From: Eumeta japonica
Taxonomy: Eukaryota; Arthropoda; Insecta; Lepidoptera; Psychidae
Length of the DNA: 64,000 nucleotides
Reading direction: 5' to 3'
Assembly (NCBI GenBank): GCA_005406025.1
Contig: BGZK01000879.1
Span: forward strand, 62,001 to 126,000
The number at the start of each line of letters is the position of its first letter. The first letter of the stretch is position 1. Of the stretch, positions 23,771 through 34,190 are shown piece after piece. The notes below the pieces were generated by a model. That model worked only from the letters and a program-made list of their open reading frames with translations. It was not told where the DNA came from and ran no database searches. Position numbers and translations under genes: made by a program.

Positions 23771-24029
23771 CCACAAATATTCATAAGCTCCTTTTTTTTT
23801 AAATCACCTTTGCCAAAGTATCGATAGCATAAATATATTATTGAAAATATGAAACTTATAAATAATACGGGTCAAGGCAAACTTTTCGTCGTCTTGCACT
23901 TTTTCTACCGTGACTTCAGATGCTGAGCGCGGTGTCAGCCGCCCGGAGGTCCACCCGCTCATAAAAATTAAAACCGCTTTCAAAAACTTATTTATATAAT
24001 TGTTTAAATAGACTTTAAAAACAACTGAT

Positions 24030-24960
24030 TAGTTGTTTTTGGAGTCAAATCTATATTTGGTCAAATCAAATCACCTACCTTTCTCTGTTTCTCTAGCACA
24101 GAAATCAGGGCTAGGTTGCATAAGGATTAGTACGCTTTATAGTTATCGATCTTCTCTTCGAAGTACGTCTTCACGGCTGTCGCTAACTTCTGACCGGTGG
24201 CGCTGGAGTGTAAGACACAAACAGTGCACACAATGTTTTTTTATCGAAAATAAGTTTAATCTCATTATAATACAATATAATCGCATTTTGCCTCATAAAA
24301 TCTGTCCCCAAAATCAGATCTAAACGCAAATCTTTTACAACAAAAAACGTTTTATGCACACGCTTTATGATCTTAGAATTAGTTTCATTTATACACAATT
24401 CTATTGACGTAAGCCTGATAAATATCAAAATTGTCCCATTTACCCCTTTTAACACAACCCAGGATTTTCAAAGTTCACAAACCTTATTAATGTCTACAAT
24501 GTTTGCCTAAATGCGGCTAACATCATCATCAGAATATAACAGAGCATGTATATTATATTCATTCACTTGTAACCTTTGCATACGTGCTACCTCTATTTGG
24601 CGGGTGGCTTCATCGAACAGCGGCACCTCGCCTTGAAGTTGGTTCACTATCGCCCCATCGTCTGATAGCTGGTCAGAAGTCGCGCTACGTTTCCCCGGTT
24701 TCGTCTGTACCAGTCTTGCATCAGTGGTGCCGCATCCCGTCCCAAGTCTCCGCGCTTAGGAAGCCAATACGGTTGAAGTGGCCTTACGTCGATCGCTTCG
24801 TTGTCCTTCGGGCGTCCTTAGGAAGTTTCCTTGGCTCTGCATTCCATGGGCATAGTTGCTTCCCGGTTTCCCGAGTAGATTTGCTTGTGATTCATGACTC
24901 TCAGTTTTAAGTTCGCGAGTGAATTACCAGTTCGCTCTGCAAATAGACACTTGACGGTTG
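24030..24960 (-). pseudogene. Ty3/gypsy-like gag-pol remnant (zinc knuckle and protease)
   Basis: Reading leftwards on the reverse strand, a decayed Gag zinc-knuckle-like segment lies near 24,830-24,890 (GKPGSNYAHGMQSQGNF). The frame 24,455-24,183 then carries DLRLDLILGTDFMRQNAIIL, the C-terminal part of a retropepsin-like protease (ILG-D motif). The catalytic D-T/S-G is not seen and several stops separate the pieces. The right LTR copy would be the 5' LTR in this orientation. Reverse transcriptase and integrase are missing, so at most 1.7 kb of the internal region survives. Confidence 0.55.
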
Positions 24961-25129
24961 TCTTTATTCCTCGCAGAAATTTCATAATAATCGTGTTCTT
25001 TCCCGAAATTTACGATTTTGCTGCCAGCCTTTTCAATGTATAAAAATACTCTGACGGATACTCCTTTTTCTGCCTGATATTTTAAAAAGCTGCGTGTATT
25101 TTATTCTAATGCCTTCATACGTCACTTCA

Positions 25130-25356
25130 GCGCCATTAAGGTAATGAAGAAAGATTTGGCTGGGCCGGCCGTATACGGAGTTAAGCCCACTTTTTTTTTG
25201 GTCGCTTCAATTCTCCAACGCATACATCATCTTCCTATTGTCATAAAATTCATCGAAATCCTCCTTGCGTGAACTTGAAAAGCAACCACCATTTTTATAT
25301 GAGTTTGTATTTCTTTCTTCTGTAATCTTACTTGGGCATTTAGCACGCCTCCACCA
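25130..25356. other. Putative leader of the gypsy-like remnant
   Basis: On the reverse strand the sequence just inside the right LTR starts CTGGTGGAGGCGTGC, where a tRNA primer site (usually starting TGG) would lie. The primer tRNA is not identified. Confidence 0.25.
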
Positions 25357-25450
25357 GTGTAGAACGGTTGTAGTTCTAGAGGTTTCACCTTTTCGGTATT
25401 CGAGATCTTTAATTAAACGATGGTAGGGATATGAATCAATTTATTCGTTT
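25357..25450. repeat. Candidate LTR (right) of a Ty3/gypsy-like remnant
   Basis: TGTAGAACGGTTGTAGTTCT and the following 80 bp match 23,628-23,710. It may extend to about 25,740, but the distal parts of the two copies do not align by eye. Confidence 0.5.
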
Positions 25451-25844
25451 ATTTTTCAAATATATTCAAGTTATGTATATGTAATTAATATAGTATTCAA
25501 TGCTATATTAATTACATCCAATTCCTTACATTTTTGTTAATCTCAGGTTCCACTTCTCCTAGACACACATAGATGAGCTCATCTATCTCTTTACTTTTCT
25601 TTCGCAAATTGAGTAATATTTTAAATTCAAACAACTAATTATCGTTCGCGCGACCAGCATGGCGATCATACGCCTCGCGCGCCACCTATTTATACAATAT
25701 AAAATAACGTAACATAATAGTACATTATGTACTACGCAATATGTGAAAATATTGCATCATCGTGAAGTAAAAGAGGTAGGTAGCATGCTAGCATGATATT
25801 AGCACGAAAGTAGCGATTCACATCAGAGAAGCATGTCTTTTATT

Positions 25845-26060
25845 GCATGTTCGAAAGGCGAACGAGCAGGCAAGCCATCAAAGAATAAATTGTCACCGCC
25901 GCCCATGGACACTCGCAACCCCAAAGGAGTCACCAGTGCGTCACTAGCCTCTTGGAAGGAAACAGGGTATATAATGGTGAGGGGTCGTGATGATGGAGAG
26001 GGAGAGGGGCGAGTAGGAGTAGTATGGCTTTTTCAAAATACCAATAAGTTTTTAAGCATT
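25845..26060 (+). repeat. Dispersed repeat R4, copy 1 (CACCGCCGCCCATGGACACT type)
   Basis: It contains CGAACGAGCAGGCAAG, TCACCGCCGCCCATGGACAC and AAAGGAGTCACCAGTGCGTC. This is a very common lepidopteran interspersed repeat, recognised from memory. A second copy is at 57,725-57,880. Confidence 0.65.
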
Positions 26061-26064
26061 CGAT

Positions 26065-27620
26065 ATTAATATGAATGTGAATAATTAACTGCATTTTAAT
26101 ATTTTTTTTAACATTTAGAACCCGAAGCCGACGAGCTTGCGTGAAACGATTGATACGTGTCAGTGATTGACACACATTTTAATCTGATAAATATGTTAGA
26201 TGATAACACTATACTATGACAAAACTACACTATTAGTACCTGGGCAAGTGAGCTTTCCAGGCGTCTTTCAAGTTGTTGCAGGATTAACATAACTTCCTAT
26301 GGGAAAAGTTACCCACCATCAATTTGTACAACAGTAAATATTAAGATACATAACTAAGTACTACGTAATTACAAAATTTAATTTCACATTTTCTTTATTT
26401 AGTGCCATCTATAGTCTATATCATGCAGTGCCATTGTCGTTGAGAGCTTTTGACATAATAACAATGTAATTACCTCAAAATTCTACGAAATGGTACTAAA
26501 TAAAAGTACGTCGAGATTTTTTTTCTTATCTTGTTTTCCTAAGGAAGACAGTCCTATACATTGATATATTGTATCTAATACGATTTATATTGCAATGTAT
26601 TGTAATCTCGTAGGAAATGTGCCTACAAAATTCTACAACAAGAAAAAAGAAAACAAAGGTATAGGGTAAGCGATCGCCTACGGAGTTCCTTTTTTATTCC
26701 GAGACGATATCCTCCAGGATTAGAGTAATCTGTAGGATGCTGCGACGTCCGTTCATCTCGCCCGCGCGCCCCCCAAATTAATAGCGGGCCTTTATTTTAT
26801 GCTTCATAAAAACCAGATCCGAAGCTTAGATAAGCCCGCCGCTGAGCGATTATTTGTTCCTGTGCATTTCGGGCAGGACAAGAAGTGATATTGGTTTCCA
26901 TCTTTATGAAAATTGTCCAAATTTATTAAATCTCTCGCCATATTTTCTCGCATTACCTTTGCGAATCTAGTATTCGACGTGTTTTTGCATTGCATTTTTT
27001 TTAATGAGGATGATAAGATTTTCAGTCGTTTCGTCCGATTCCTCTTTGGGTATCTTGCTTCTAAGTACAAGTAATTAAAGATATTGTAGTCGAAAAGTTA
27101 AAATAAGACAAATAAATGTCTTTTCAATGAAACTAAGATTTCTTAACCCCTTGATTTTTTAATTTTAACTATTCTTTGTACTAAAAAAACTCTCATCGAA
27201 TGCTGCTAACCATACTTTTATATAAATTTAAAAAGAGAACGTTGTTAATTTTGAGCTCGAAAATGTGAACAATAATACTTTCGTTCTTTCTAAACTCAAA
27301 AAAAATATTGTTCGAAACAATGTTAGAAGTTTTGGGGCTGGCCTGCAAGACCAGTCATTGCCTACATTTTTTTTTAATTTTTTTTTATGCCCTTTCTACA
27401 CGCATTTCAATAAAGATCACTCATAAGACGTCAACTAAATAAAAATTATCATTTAATACAATAAAGGAATGAATTTACGTTAGTTACTAATATTTCAAGG
27501 TGATGTGTATAAAAATCAATATATTTTCGCATGAATATTTATTGACGTAGTATCCGAAAAAAAAAAGAAATAAATAAAGAGTAGCACACGACAAAACGTA
27601 AGCACCTGTACAAAAGAAAC
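26065..27620. other. AT-rich non-coding sequence
   Basis: No gene is supported. The reverse frame at 26,804-27,070 is basic (SCPKC near its end) but matches nothing I recognise. Confidence 0.4.
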
Positions 27621-27624
27621 GAAT

Positions 27625-27985
27625 GACCACTTAGCGCGGAGGTCTCCCCTACGCGTGATCAGTTGTTTCGTGGTTCGCCATAATCCACTATCCGTCGGAG
27701 TGGCCTCATTACAGCTCCGTAGAACGCCATCGAAAACGGGTTAACGAGTGGACCCGGAGTCGCTGTCGCTATAAAAGTAATTGTTATTGTCGCCCCCGTA
27801 GCGTTTAGCGGCTTAACGGCCCACACCTCTCCTCTTGTTTTATAGATGATTAATAGCGATGTATCTGCGGCTGACGCGAGTTAATCCGGCCCTATTCATA
27901 GGAGAAGATTGAATTTTGTGAATGTACCGCGATCTCGCTTCACCGCGACTATTAGTTCCTCGCGGAACGTGAAATGGTGAAATTA
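27625..27985. promoter_or_regulatory. GC-richer island, candidate enhancer
   Basis: About 360 bp of balanced composition between AT-rich flanks, with no transposon signature and no convincing frame. It includes ATAAAAGTAATTGTTATTGT next to GCCCCCGTAGCG, a cluster of homeodomain- and Sox-like motifs. Function is inferred from composition only. Confidence 0.3.
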
Positions 27986-30900
27986 AGCCAGTGTGACTGA
28001 ATGTACGGGAGTAATAATTGTATAAATGTGAATAGTAAACCAGAAAAGATATCAAAAATGGATGCTATGATTGCTGCCAAACATTATTCTGTTGTGTGAT
28101 CGCTGTCGGAATTAAGAGGCATGCTAAATATGAAATTCAAAAATGCCAAGACGTTTTAATAAACTGAACAGATTAGTAGTGTACTGACCCATTTATTGAA
28201 AATTATCGACTTATGTATTTCAATATTTAATTTTAACAACTTTATAAATTCACGACACCTATAATTTTTAAACGTTTCCTAGAAAATCTACTTCAGATGA
28301 GGTCTATCTATTTTTAGCCGGCGACAATTGAAACATATATCAAACGTGCAGGTATTTCAGGTTATGAAGTACCTAACCTCGTTTGCACACAGCTTTGACA
28401 AACGTCTCACCCGTGCGAGCAGGTGTTTTCGACGTAGTAGCAGTGCTATGAGCACTGTTTATACATATAACTTTGAAGTGCCAAAGTGACACGCAATCAA
28501 GTGACGTTAGCGAGTCATAAGCATGCTGAGCGCGTGAAGGGGAGTGGTGCGGCGGACCTAAAACAACAAGAATATGTCCACGAATCGGCAACATTGAAAA
28601 TAAGGCGTTGCATCCTAGCGTTGTGCTTGTCGACGGGCAACATGACACACATGCCAACTGTAAGACTGGAATTAAATTAACCTAAAGGCTCTTAATATGA
28701 TATATTGTCATATATTGAATAATTTAGTTCATTCATAATCGTTCGACATTGTTAGAATTGGAGCTTTGTGCGCAGATAGTTGACACGAATAATGTGCATC
28801 ATTTATAAGACAGTTAAATCGTCTATTCAGCATTCGTGAGATGCTGAACCCGTAGCCGTGCAATTAATTAAATTAATGGTTACCGTACTATAGAATGTGG
28901 AAAAATTTAACTTGAGAAGTTTGTCTATTCGAGTTTGTTTGTTTACGAATGACGGTTAAACATTGTAGAGATAATGAAAAGAAAATAAATTCGAAAAGTA
29001 AAACGTATGGGGTATTGCTTGCTGTTATGAATTTATAAGTATCTCTCAGAACAATCGCTTTTGATTATCCATAATGGAGTTCTGGTACTTACGCTAATAC
29101 AGTTGGGTGCCGCGGACAAAACATTAAGGTAGAATTAAAGTTGAGATGAGATACCTGCGTATTCTATGCAGAATGTCTTTGAAAGACAGACACAGGAACA
29201 ATAAAGTAAGAGAACGCTGTGGTTTGAAACAGAATGTGGTGACAAGAGTATAAAAAGGTAGATAACGCTGATTTGGTCATATGGAAACGATGAATGAAAG
29301 TAAACTGACAAAACAAATTTACACAGAGGAATTGTGATGGAAGGGTCGGCAACTATTGCCCTAGAAAATTTTATGTACCTAGACCAAATTGGTAGCAAAT
29401 GAAATATGAGCCAAATGTTAAGCTCCCGTAATCAACAATTTTGCATAAAAAGATTAATGGATCGCAGTGAAGCAAAAGAGGTATGCGAAGATCAAGATCA
29501 AGAAGCCTTAATTCTCGATATTTGCATCGTGTTTGTCTATCCTAATGAGTAATAGGAGTGTGCTTACAAATAAAACAACTAATAATAATTTAAATATAAT
29601 CCAAGGTACCGGTTTGGTCTGATCCCAGACGAATTGATTAATGAATTTACTAAAGTCAAATCAAGACATTCAATCTGTCCCTTGGAGAACAGAGAGAAGG
29701 TGTTAGTTTCGGAAGTGGTTATCGCATTGATGGAATTTTGTCTGCTATTACGAAAAGAGAAACGAGATATCAATTTAATGGCAATATCTGACAATTTTAA
29801 GTTTTACACAAAAAAAAGTAAGTAATTTTTATTGAGGACTATTGCGTAATATTATAGCAGACTAAGAGTTACAACCCATAGGAGCTCCTAATTCGCAACA
29901 TTGCAGAAGTCTTAAACGCTTAGTGTTACGGACAGCCGCGCATTTAGTATTAAATCGGATGATAAATATATTGTTTTGTTTTATAAGGACTTAGGTTAAG
30001 AATTGTTTTGTAATTTATCGTATATTTGTGTGCTTTATTAAAGTACTTTATTTGTCTTGTTTTAATATCCGGGTAGGGATTAGTCGTAAGAAATTGTATA
30101 TTTTGCCTATTTTCGTGTATTTTCTGTGTTTTATTTTTTGTTGTGTTTATTATGTCGTATTTAATTATAAATGCGAATTAAATGTGATGTGCATATGAGT
30201 TGCACACGAAACTGTGCCTTCGAGGGGAGGACCAATCAGAGGCCTAGAACCGCGGCGGTCGTTACGATACGGCCGCGAATCGATGTTCCTTGCGCATGTG
30301 GTGCTAATGCGTAAAAAATGCAAAGTGCATGGACACATCTCCTAGATTAAAATGTATGCAACTCATGTGTGCAGGCGGATGCGCTATCTATAAAATGTAG
30401 CTAGATTGGTGCATCCGTCGCAATTGTACTACGACCGCTATGAATGAAGTTCGGCTGTATGAAGAAGTGTTGATCGCAATGAAAACGCTGTCCATAATTT
30501 TGCCCACCACACCGCAAGAAATCCATTCTCCGAAGGCGCGTGTGAAGGATAATCTGAAGTGCGGGCTTACGCGGCGATAGCAGAAATCGCCGTTACACTT
30601 AGGCTTGACAACTATCTTTACGGTTAGAAAGGGCGTTAAGGTGATTCGAAACGTTTATAAAAAGTTTATGTGTCGAGAAATGGCGTTGTTTGGCTGCATA
30701 ACAAAAAAAAAATATTAAATTTGGCCCTCAATACTAATTTGTGGCCAGCCGAACCCAATTTTACACGTAAGAGCATAATTTATTCTGAAATTATTATATA
30801 ATTGGAATAATACGGAAAACTTTCATTTGCTTTTCATATTTGCTTTTCATATCTTTTAGTTTTGTGCTATTAAACACAAATACACACATGGTCCGTGATT

Positions 30901-31020
30901 ACTAGAACTGATGGGTTTTTTAGAAAGGAGTGGTTTCTCGAATAGGCCACAAACTTTCATGTTAAGACACATTTGTTGGAGAAAATAATTCAGAAGAGTT
31001 ACTGCTCAGCCAGTCGCCCA
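27986..31020. other. Non-coding sequence, no recognisable gene
   Basis: Mostly AT-rich. A GC-richer patch at 30,190-30,620 holds inverted ATGAGTTGCA (30,195-30,204) and TGCAACTCAT (30,357-30,366), perhaps ends of a small element. It also holds a TATAAAAT near 30,390 and a 46-codon frame from about 30,440 that matches nothing known. Frames at 28,373-28,657 and 29,634-29,825 are unconvincing. Confidence 0.35.
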
Positions 31021-31024
31021 CCGA

Positions 31025-31345
31025 TTTTTAATAGACTTCAAATAAAGGAGGAGGTCCTATGTTTGTCTGTATGTATTTTTTTTTTACGTATCTTCAGCGA
31101 TAACTCAACAATTGTGTATTGATTTCGATTTTTTTTTGTTTGAAAGGGTACACTTAATGTGTACACATAGTCACTAAATTATGATCTAATGATGGGAACC
31201 CAGGAAAATCAAGGGAAATCCTCAAATATTATGGGCACGTATAGTGTGATTAAGCTCGTTTTTTTTTGTTTTTCAAGTTTTTACAAATGGTAATATCATC
31301 TCATGTTGCTAAGCTGATGATGGAAGCCACACTATTCCTTAACAG
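31025..31345 (+). repeat. Dispersed repeat R2, copy 2
   Basis: It opens with AGACTTCAAATAAAGGAGGA. GTTTGAAAGGGTACA and CTCATGTTGCTAAGCTGATG follow. It is the uninterrupted counterpart of the reverse copy at 9,250-10,745. Confidence 0.65.
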
Positions 31346-31399
31346 TAAGAAGTTAAGGGATAATATTATTGGGGATAGAATTATTTATCGATAGTAACT

Positions 31400-31745
31400 A
31401 TTTACTGAAAAAAATCATAAGCGAAAAGTTGTTGACTTGGCCAATCACATCGTCTTAATCTTTCCATTTCTTGTAATGCCTTATCATCATTTAGTCTGGT
31501 GAGTAATTTATATGGTTCCAAATTACAAAATGCAATACCATCTAAATTCTTGATATCACCACATACACAACATTCACCAGACCTTCGCCGAAGCTTTTCT
31601 TACCTAGGTCAATTACTATTTTATTTAGTGTGGTACCCTGAAGCGCATGAACTGTTACAGGCCCTGACTTAGGATTAACGGCAGCATTTTTATTTGTTGC
31701 TTGAAATATAGTCGATAAAGGTAAAACAACTAATTCATCACTATC
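31400..31745 (-). pseudogene. PIF1/Helitron-type helicase C-terminal fragment (reverse)
   Basis: On the reverse strand, starting near 31,745, the sequence reads SGPVTVHALQGTTLNKIVID followed by LGKKSFGEGLVNV. After a frame break come LDGIAFCNLEPYKLLTRLND and ALQEMERLRRCDWPSQQLFA. This is the C-terminal end of a PIF1-family helicase, covering the last helicase motifs and the basic tail typical of Helitron-borne copies. The LSRV motif is damaged and at least one frameshift separates the parts. It is a different and longer tail than the one at 21,188-21,403. Confidence 0.75.
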
Positions 31746-32009
31746 TTCACTTTAGTGCCAATATTGATAAGTTCGTAGAAGCAGAACCGTACATAAATGT
31801 ATTTCTGCATTTAACTATGAAAGCTGTTTGAAACACCAATGCCCTTTAACTAGTGGTAACCAGACGTCAAATAAAAATACATTTATATATTAACCATTTA
31901 ATATAACGCCACTTACACTTTTCGTATTCAAATGGTTGTCGGTTCATTTTTCGATAAGTTATCGTGGTACCTATTACGTTAGGAAGTAAAAAAACTAAGT
32001 GAAGGGTTG

Positions 32010-32310
32010 TTGAATATCCATAAGATATTACTGTTTGCAGATGATACCTCTTTATTATTCAATGTTAAAAGATATCCACTCGATAATGATAATGTGAACA
32101 TTGTGAACTATATCCAAAATTGAAAATTGGTTTATTCTAAATAATTTACTTCTTAATAGGAATAACACATTACATGTGAAATTTTCACTTCCGAAAAAAA
32201 ATGAATCTGGTTCTATTTTTGTGAGAAACGAGGAATTAGAGCTTGTTGACACTAATGTATTTCTAGATCTTACTTAAGATAATAAGCTTCAGTGAGATAT
32301 TTCTAACCTC
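32010..32310 (+). pseudogene. CR1-like non-LTR reverse transcriptase fragment
   Basis: A broken frame reads LLFADDTSLLFNVKR, then a stretch ending RNEELELVDTN. It aligns at DNA level with 58,600-58,880, a longer copy of the same family. The FADD box is the catalytic motif C of the reverse transcriptase. Both ends are truncated and stops are present. Confidence 0.75.
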
Positions 32311-32654
32311 TTACCGATCGTCCTTAAAATACATTGTTTTAAATTTTTAATAAGTTTTAAAATATTTGTAGGATTCAAAGAGAAAAACACGGGGATGAGA
32401 AAAACCAGTGAACAGATGTGATATCTTTATTAGTCAGAGGTAAACAATTTATTTGTTTCCCTATTTATTAGGGACCGTTTTCCAGGCTCCGAAACCGCTT
32501 TGTACGTAGTAATACTACTGTGCTGTATTTGTTAAGCTTGTACGATTTATAAAAGGCAATGCGACAACACCCGGTGAAATATTGCGGAAACTTTTCTAAT
32601 TGCGAATGTCTCTTTCACATTTATATAATTAGTACGCTGTGTACATCAATCATT
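32311..32654. other. AT-rich non-coding sequence
   Basis: Nothing recognisable. Confidence 0.5.
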
Positions 32655-32770
32655 TCTAAAGTGACCATACGTCCCGTTTAGAACGGACCTATCTCTTTTT
32701 TCGGTACTCCGTCCCGGTGTCCCTGAAAAAGGCTTCGGGACGCTGAATTGTCCCGTTTTCAAGTAAAGGT
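32655..32770. repeat. Transposon-end-like fragment with CGTCCCG inverted motifs
   Basis: GACCATACGTCCCGTTTAGA is followed by GAACGGAC and later by CGTCCCGGTGTCCC and GTCCCGTTTTC. Such repeated CCCGTTT motifs occur at the ends of some DNA transposons. The family was not assigned. Confidence 0.35.
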
Positions 32771-32827
32771 CAAGGAAAAATGATTTTTAATTGAATAATA
32801 CACGGATCAAAACACATACGTCTCTTA

Positions 32828-32925
32828 TAATTTACCCGGCGTAAGCCATTTAAGCGCGTCTGACTCGAGTCACCATTATCGTCACTGTTTGTTTCGTATG
32901 TTACTTCATGTAACGCACGAAACAA
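32828..32925 (+). repeat. Dispersed repeat R7, copy 2
   Basis: Matches 4,080-4,210 over two blocks (TTTACCC-GCGTAA-CCATTT and the CACTGTTT-TCGTA-GTTACTT sentence). Confidence 0.5.
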
Positions 32926-33214
32926 TCAGTGGTTTTATTTTTTGTGATACAGTTGTGGATTTTTTTTCAATGTTCCGTTTTGGCAAAAAATGAAAGCGGT
33001 CACATTAGTCATTTTTTTCACTTGTCGCACATCTGTTTGTACTTGTCTCAATATATCCTCTATGATAATGCGACACCTTTCAGTTTTGACAAATAAATAA
33101 TAATATATGATTTGCGTATATGTGTTTATAAACACAATAAATTCATTTCTGAATGCACACACACACGGACGTAAATACTCTTGGATTTTCATGGACCTTA
33201 GCAAACCGCCTTTC

Positions 33215-33330
33215 AGTACTGGCACCTCGGGCCGCACGCGGCCGATCGCCTGAGTAGAGCGCATGCGCGCCTAGCTGTCGGCGGCCGTTGACGCTTTTTT
33301 CCGCCGAAAACGGTTATACAGATTAATATG
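33215..33330. promoter_or_regulatory. Short GC-rich island
   Basis: CpG-dense stretch with GCACGCGGCCGATCG and GCATGCGCGCC. No frame or repeat explains it. Confidence 0.2.
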
Positions 33331-33689
33331 TCGGCGCGCTATTCGAATTCCATATACACTTATTGCCTTTGTGAAAACTTAGATTTCGTTCCCATGAAAT
33401 AAACATGATATATATCTAGATCTCCGTGTTTCTTTGTATAAGTATAAACCGTGGGAGGCGCACCTCCCATAAAATATGAAGACTGGCCAAGAGCAAGTAG
33501 TACCATGCTCATTATAGGATTCCGAAACCATTATTACAAAGAAATGCACTACAGATGAAGTACGCTGTTACACTTTTCCATGTTCCCCGCACAGAAAAGT
33601 TATAAGCATTTCAGTCGTCTATAACACAAGTAGGTATGTCAACTATTGCTTTATTATCCTATCCTATCCTTAATAGACTAGTGTAAACT

Positions 33690-34190
33690 AAAGTGTATCA
33701 GCAAAAGAGCGTATCTTCGTGGCACTTACGTTCTTTTGTTCAGAAGCACATTTTTTTTTGGCAATAACTCAAAAACAGTATATTCGACCATGTTCAAATT
33801 AATGATCGTTGAAAGTATTTATTAAGCGTTATCTTCGTTTTTTCATATTTTTTGGACATACGGTTCAGAAAATAGAGAGACGACGACGGAGCGATTATTT
33901 TTAAAATTACACATGTAATCATTAAAATTGCTTAAAAACCTTAAAGTGTTTTTAAAGAACTATCGAATTGCAAAAAAAAATATTCTTCAACTTCTATTAC
34001 ATGTATGAAGTGCCCTATATGAAGTGAAGTATATTGATTAAATTTATAGTGTACTATAACTTTAATCAATGTACCTCTTGTAATTTTTGTATAAAATGCC
34101 TGTGACACACAGACGTACGGACGAACGGACGGACATGACGAAACTATAAGGGTTTCATTTTGGTAATTTTGGCTTGGAACCCTAAAAGCG
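33690..34190 (+). repeat. Dispersed repeat R1, copy 3 (most complete)
   Basis: Runs from CAGCAAAAGAGCGTATCTTC to TTGGAACCCTAAAA. It aligns with the reverse of 22,145-22,690 at both ends and with 1-249 in the middle. About 500 bp, no coding capacity, no visible target duplication. Confidence 0.75.

Noticed and set aside
24584..24910. 108-residue forward frame in the gypsy remnant
   Set aside because: It lies antisense to the Gag zinc-knuckle-like remnant and has no own signature.
32935..33264. 109-residue reverse-strand frame
   Set aside because: Crosses a simple CA repeat and a GC island with no family resemblance.
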